Shown: in pieces, positions 7,209 through 9,695 of the stretch
Layout: every line of letters begins with the position of its first letter
How positions within the stretch are numbered: position 1 is the stretch's first letter
Assembly (NCBI GenBank): GCA_003221595.1
Contig: QHSM01000124.1
Span: 1 to 9,695, forward strand
Source of the DNA: Candidatus Rokuibacteriota bacterium
GTDB taxonomy: Bacteria; Methylomirabilota; Methylomirabilia; Rokubacteriales; CSP1-6
Direction: 5' to 3'
Length of the DNA stretch: 9,695 nt
The notes under the pieces: generated by a model
What the model was told of the DNA's origin: nothing
The model's input: the letters and a program-made list of their open reading frames with translations, nothing else
Databases searched by the model: none
Program-made: the position numbers and the translations under genes

Positions 7209-8435
7209 TCAGCGCTGGATCACGGTCACGCCGCCCTTGATCACCCGCTTGATGCGGCGCACGTCCTGAAGCACGGCGATGTCCCGGAGCGGGTCGCCCT
7301 CGACGAGGACGAGGTCGGCCCACTTTCCCTTCTCGATCGTGCCGATCTCCGCCTCGAGCCCCAGGCACTCGGCGGCCCGGCGTGTCGCGGCCTGCAGCGC
7401 CTGCATGGGCGTCAGCCCGGCCGCGACCAGCAGCGCCAGCTCGGCCGCGTTGTTCGGATGCCCGTGGCCGCCCGCGTCGGTGCCGGCGACCACCTTGACG
7501 CCGGCCTCGAGGGCTCGGGCGACGCTATCTTGATGGTGCGCGCGCAGGGCGTGCGCGCGCTCGCGCACGTGCGGCGCCGTCGACTCGCGGTGGTACTCGT
7601 AGACGAGCAGCGTCGGCACGAAGAAGATGCCGCGCTCGGCCATCATCGGGATGAGCTCGCGGTCCTCGTCCAGGTAACAGCCGTGCTCGATCGAGTCGAC
7701 GCCCGCCTCGATCGCCACGCGGAGCCCCGGCCCGCCGAGCGCGTGACACATGACCCGCCGCCCGAGCGCGTGCGCCTCGTCGACCAGCGCCTTCATCTCC
7801 TCGAGCGTGTACTCGGAGTCGCGCGGACCGTGCCCGGCGCGCGAGCTGGCGCCGCCGGTCGTGGCGCACTTGATCTGGTCCGCCCCGGCGCGGACCATCG
7901 TGCGCACGGTCGTGCGGATCGAGTCGATGCCGTCGGCGACGCTCGGGGGCAGGCTCGGATCGCCGCTGCCCGCCGCCGCGTGACCCGACGGGCTCACCCG
8001 ATCGCCGAGGCCGCCGGTGGGCGAGATGATCGCGAGCGACAGGACCAGGCGCGGCCCCACGATCAGCCCGTCGTTCATCGCGACCCGGAAGCCGGCGTCG
8101 AGCCCGCCGGCGTCGCGCACCGCCGTGTAGCCCGATTCGAGAACGCGGCGCGCCACTGCGGAGGTCCGGAGATTGGCGGTGCTGCGCGGCTCGTCGAGGC
8201 CCCAGCGCCTGGCCAGGTCGTAGCCGTGGAAGGCGAGATGGTCGTGACAGTCGATGAGGCCGGGCAGCACGGTGAGGCCCGAGGCGTCGATCACCTCGCC
8301 GGTGGCCGGCCGGCTCCCGCTCGATCCGCCGGTCGTCACCGCCTCGATTCGTCCGCTCTCGATCGTCACGAGGGCGTCGCGAACGGGCGGTGCTCCGGTG
8401 CCGTCGATCAGCGTGCCGGCCCGGACGATCGTCAT
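7209..8435 (-). CDS. Metal-dependent amidohydrolase (imidazolonepropionase/prolidase-like, COG1228-type)
   Basis: Hydrolase of the amidohydrolase superfamily (408 aa), with no signal peptide visible. The N-terminal beta-sandwich (MTIVRAGTLIDGTG) leads into the TIM barrel. The metal ligands of the binuclear type are all present: H64-x-H66 in IDCHDH, K189 in DQIKCATTGG (likely carboxylated), H231 in VMCHALGG, H251 in SIEHG and D320 in GTDAGGHGH. The C-terminal strand block ends in KWADLVLVEGDP and VIKGGVTVIQR, as is typical. This ligand set fits relatives of bacterial Xaa-Pro and Xaa-Arg dipeptidases as well as broad amide hydrolases, so the substrate cannot be named. The ATG at 8435 lies 4 nt after the stop of the MltF-like gene, so the two are very probably cotranscribed and translationally coupled. 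It converges on the Rid gene, with 30 nt between stops and no convincing terminator. Confidence 0.92.
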   Translation of the reverse strand: MTIVRAGTLIDGTGAPPVRDALVTIESGRIEAVTTGGSSGSRPATGEVIDASGLTVLPGLIDCHDHLAFHGYDLARRWGLDEPRSTANLRTSAVARRVLESGYTAVRDAGGLDAGFRVAMNDGLIVGPRLVLSLAIISPTGGLGDRVSPSGHAAAGSGDPSLPPSVADGIDSIRTTVRTMVRAGADQIKCATTGGASSRAGHGPRDSEYTLEEMKALVDEAHALGRRVMCHALGGPGLRVAIEAGVDSIEHGCYLDEDRELIPMMAERGIFFVPTLLVYEYHRESTAPHVRERAHALRAHHQDSVARALEAGVKVVAGTDAGGHGHPNNAAELALLVAAGLTPMQALQAATRRAAECLGLEAEIGTIEKGKWADLVLVEGDPLRDIAVLQDVRRIKRVIKGGVTVIQR

Positions 8436-8439
8436 GGCG

Positions 8440-9695
8440 CTACTTGCCCGTGCCTTCCTTGATCGCGGCCTTGGCCTTCTCGCGGTCGGCGCGCTCCTCC
8501 TCGATCATCTGGTAGGCGAGGTAGTACTTGTAGATGTTCGAAACGTAGGTCACCGTCTCCCGGCCAATCTTCTCGGCCGCGAGCAGCTCCACGTTGTTGA
8601 ACCAGACGTTGGGGTCGAGGCCGCGCTCGGCGGAGAGCCGGCGCAGCTGACGGATGCGCCCGGGGCCGGCGTTGTACGCGGCGAACGTGAAGAGGCCCTT
8701 GTTGAGCGGGGTCATGGGCTCTTTCGCGTAGTACTCGTTCATCATGGCGCGCACGAACTTGACCCCGGCGTGGATGTTGGGCTCGATCTGCGTGATGTCG
8801 CCGGTGCGCATGTCCTTACCCGTGGCGGGCATAACCTGCATGACTCCGATCGCCCCGACGGGGCTCCGGGCCTCCTGTCGGAGCTCTGATTCTTGATAAC
8901 CCTGAGCCATCAGCAGCAGGTAGTCCACTTCGTACTTGTCGCCGTATTTGCGAAAGAGCGCGATCGTGCTCTCGAACCGCTCTATGTCCTCCTTGGACGT
9001 GGCCGCCTTCGCCCACTTGGTGTTCTTCAGGTACCTGGCCAGGATGTCGCTGCGCTGCCCCGATTTCTCGAAGCGTTGGAGGAAGGGATCCAGCTCGGCC
9101 TTGAGCTGCGGGCTGTCCTTGCGGATCATCCAGGCGATCTCGCCGCCGGTCCGAACCGTGGCCCCGGAGTTCGGGATGAGCTTGGGGAAGATCTTCTTCC
9201 AGAAATCGGCGATGTAGTCCTCGACGATGGTCGCCTTGACGAGGCCGGCGTTCACCATCTCGAGGATGTCCTCGTCCTCGAGGTTCTCGGGCGCCAGCCG
9301 AATCTTGACCTTCGCCTTGCGCGCCTTGCCGAGCTCCTCGTTGAGCTTCTCGATGCTCTCGTGGTAGCTCGATGACTTGCGGACGTAGACTTCCTTCCCG
9401 GCCAAGTCCTCCGCGGTCGCGATCGGCTCGGCCCCCGGCCCGCTGACGACGATCTCCTTGACGTTCCGGCCGGTGGGATAGGTGAAGTCCACCTTCTTCT
9501 GTCGCTCGGGGGTGATGGTCAGGTTGCCCATCGCGATATCCCCCCGCCCTTCCAGGAGGTACGGGATCATCGCGCCGCGGGACACGGGAATACAGATGAC
9601 GTGCAGGCGAATGTTTCCGGTCTTGAGCTTCTTGTTGAGGTCCGCTTCGAGAAGCCGGGTGACCTCGTAGCTGAGGCCACGCTGGACGGCGCGAT
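8440..9695 (-). CDS. MltF-like lytic transglycosylase with solute-binding domain, 5' end outside window
   Basis: Envelope enzyme that cleaves peptidoglycan glycan strands non-hydrolytically. About 417 codons are visible and the frame is open through the right edge, so the signal peptide and first part of the binding domain are missing. The visible N-terminal two thirds is a type 3 periplasmic solute-binding-like domain, with the family segment GRGDIAMGNLTITPERQKK-VDF and a later YIADFW. The C-terminal third is an SLT (family 1) transglycosylase domain. The catalytic glutamate is the GAA at 8892-8890 in QGYQESELRQEA, followed by GAIGVMQVMPATG and FAAYNAGPGRI, all diagnostic. The tail is lysine/glutamate rich. 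This order matches MltF (YfhD), in which the binding domain regulates the catalytic domain. A GTG at 9585 could be mistaken for the start, but it cuts the binding domain and coherent family sequence continues upstream (residues LNKKLKTGNIRLHV). The amidohydrolase follows after 4 nt. Confidence 0.92.
   Translation of the reverse strand, partial: RAVQRGLSYEVTRLLEADLNKKLKTGNIRLHVICIPVSRGAMIPYLLEGRGDIAMGNLTITPERQKKVDFTYPTGRNVKEIVVSGPGAEPIATAEDLAGKEVYVRKSSSYHESIEKLNEELGKARKAKVKIRLAPENLEDEDILEMVNAGLVKATIVEDYIADFWKKIFPKLIPNSGATVRTGGEIAWMIRKDSPQLKAELDPFLQRFEKSGQRSDILARYLKNTKWAKAATSKEDIERFESTIALFRKYGDKYEVDYLLLMAQGYQESELRQEARSPVGAIGVMQVMPATGKDMRTGDITQIEPNIHAGVKFVRAMMNEYYAKEPMTPLNKGLFTFAAYNAGPGRIRQLRRLSAERGLDPNVWFNNVELLAAEKIGRETVTYVSNIYKYYLAYQMIEEERADREKAKAAIKEGTGK

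Noticed and set aside
7458..8462. 334-codon plus-strand frame over the amidohydrolase
   Set aside because: Antisense shadow of a gene with all metal ligands in place.

Overview
This is a GC-rich bacterial window (roughly two thirds G+C by eye), tightly packed with genes. It holds nine protein-coding loci, two of them cut by the window edges. No RNA genes, insertion sequences, CRISPR arrays or origins were seen. The gene content (periplasmic-binding-protein transporters, a lytic transglycosylase, very high GC) suggests a diderm bacterium. A Rokubacteria/Methylomirabilota-type or other GC-rich proteobacterium-like soil lineage would fit, but no phylogenetic marker is present, so this is only an impression.

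Region 1 (1-4649, minus strand) is a phosphonate uptake block, read right to left. A PhnD-type binding protein, a PhnC-type ATPase and a PhnE-type permease form one ABC importer. After a 123-nt gap come a binding protein and an ATPase that closely resemble the second type of 2-aminoethylphosphonate (AEP) importer, often called PhnS2 and PhnT2. The permease of this second importer is not in the window and probably lies beyond the left edge. The stop codon of the second binding protein is in frame with the following ATPase, which has no ATG, GTG or TTG start.

Region 2 (4681-7178, plus strand) starts head to head with phnD. It holds an uncharacterised single-pass membrane protein with a coiled coil, then a good sigma70-like promoter. 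Next is an FAD-dependent amine/amino-acid oxidoreductase (DAO family) that is broken by a frameshift and probably an internal deletion, and then a Rid-family protein. Oxidase plus Rid makes sense as an imine-producing and imine-handling pair, but this Rid protein lacks the arginine that defines classical RidA.

Region 3 (7209-9695, minus strand) converges on Rid. It holds a metal-dependent amidohydrolase and, 4 nt upstream of it, an MltF-like protein (binding-protein domain plus lytic transglycosylase) cut at its 5' end by the window edge.

Taken together, the left half imports phosphonates or aminophosphonates. The FAD/Rid pair could act on an imported amine, possibly an aminophosphonate, but that link is inference from proximity. 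No C-P lyase, PhnW/PhnX or other phosphonate-degrading gene is visible.
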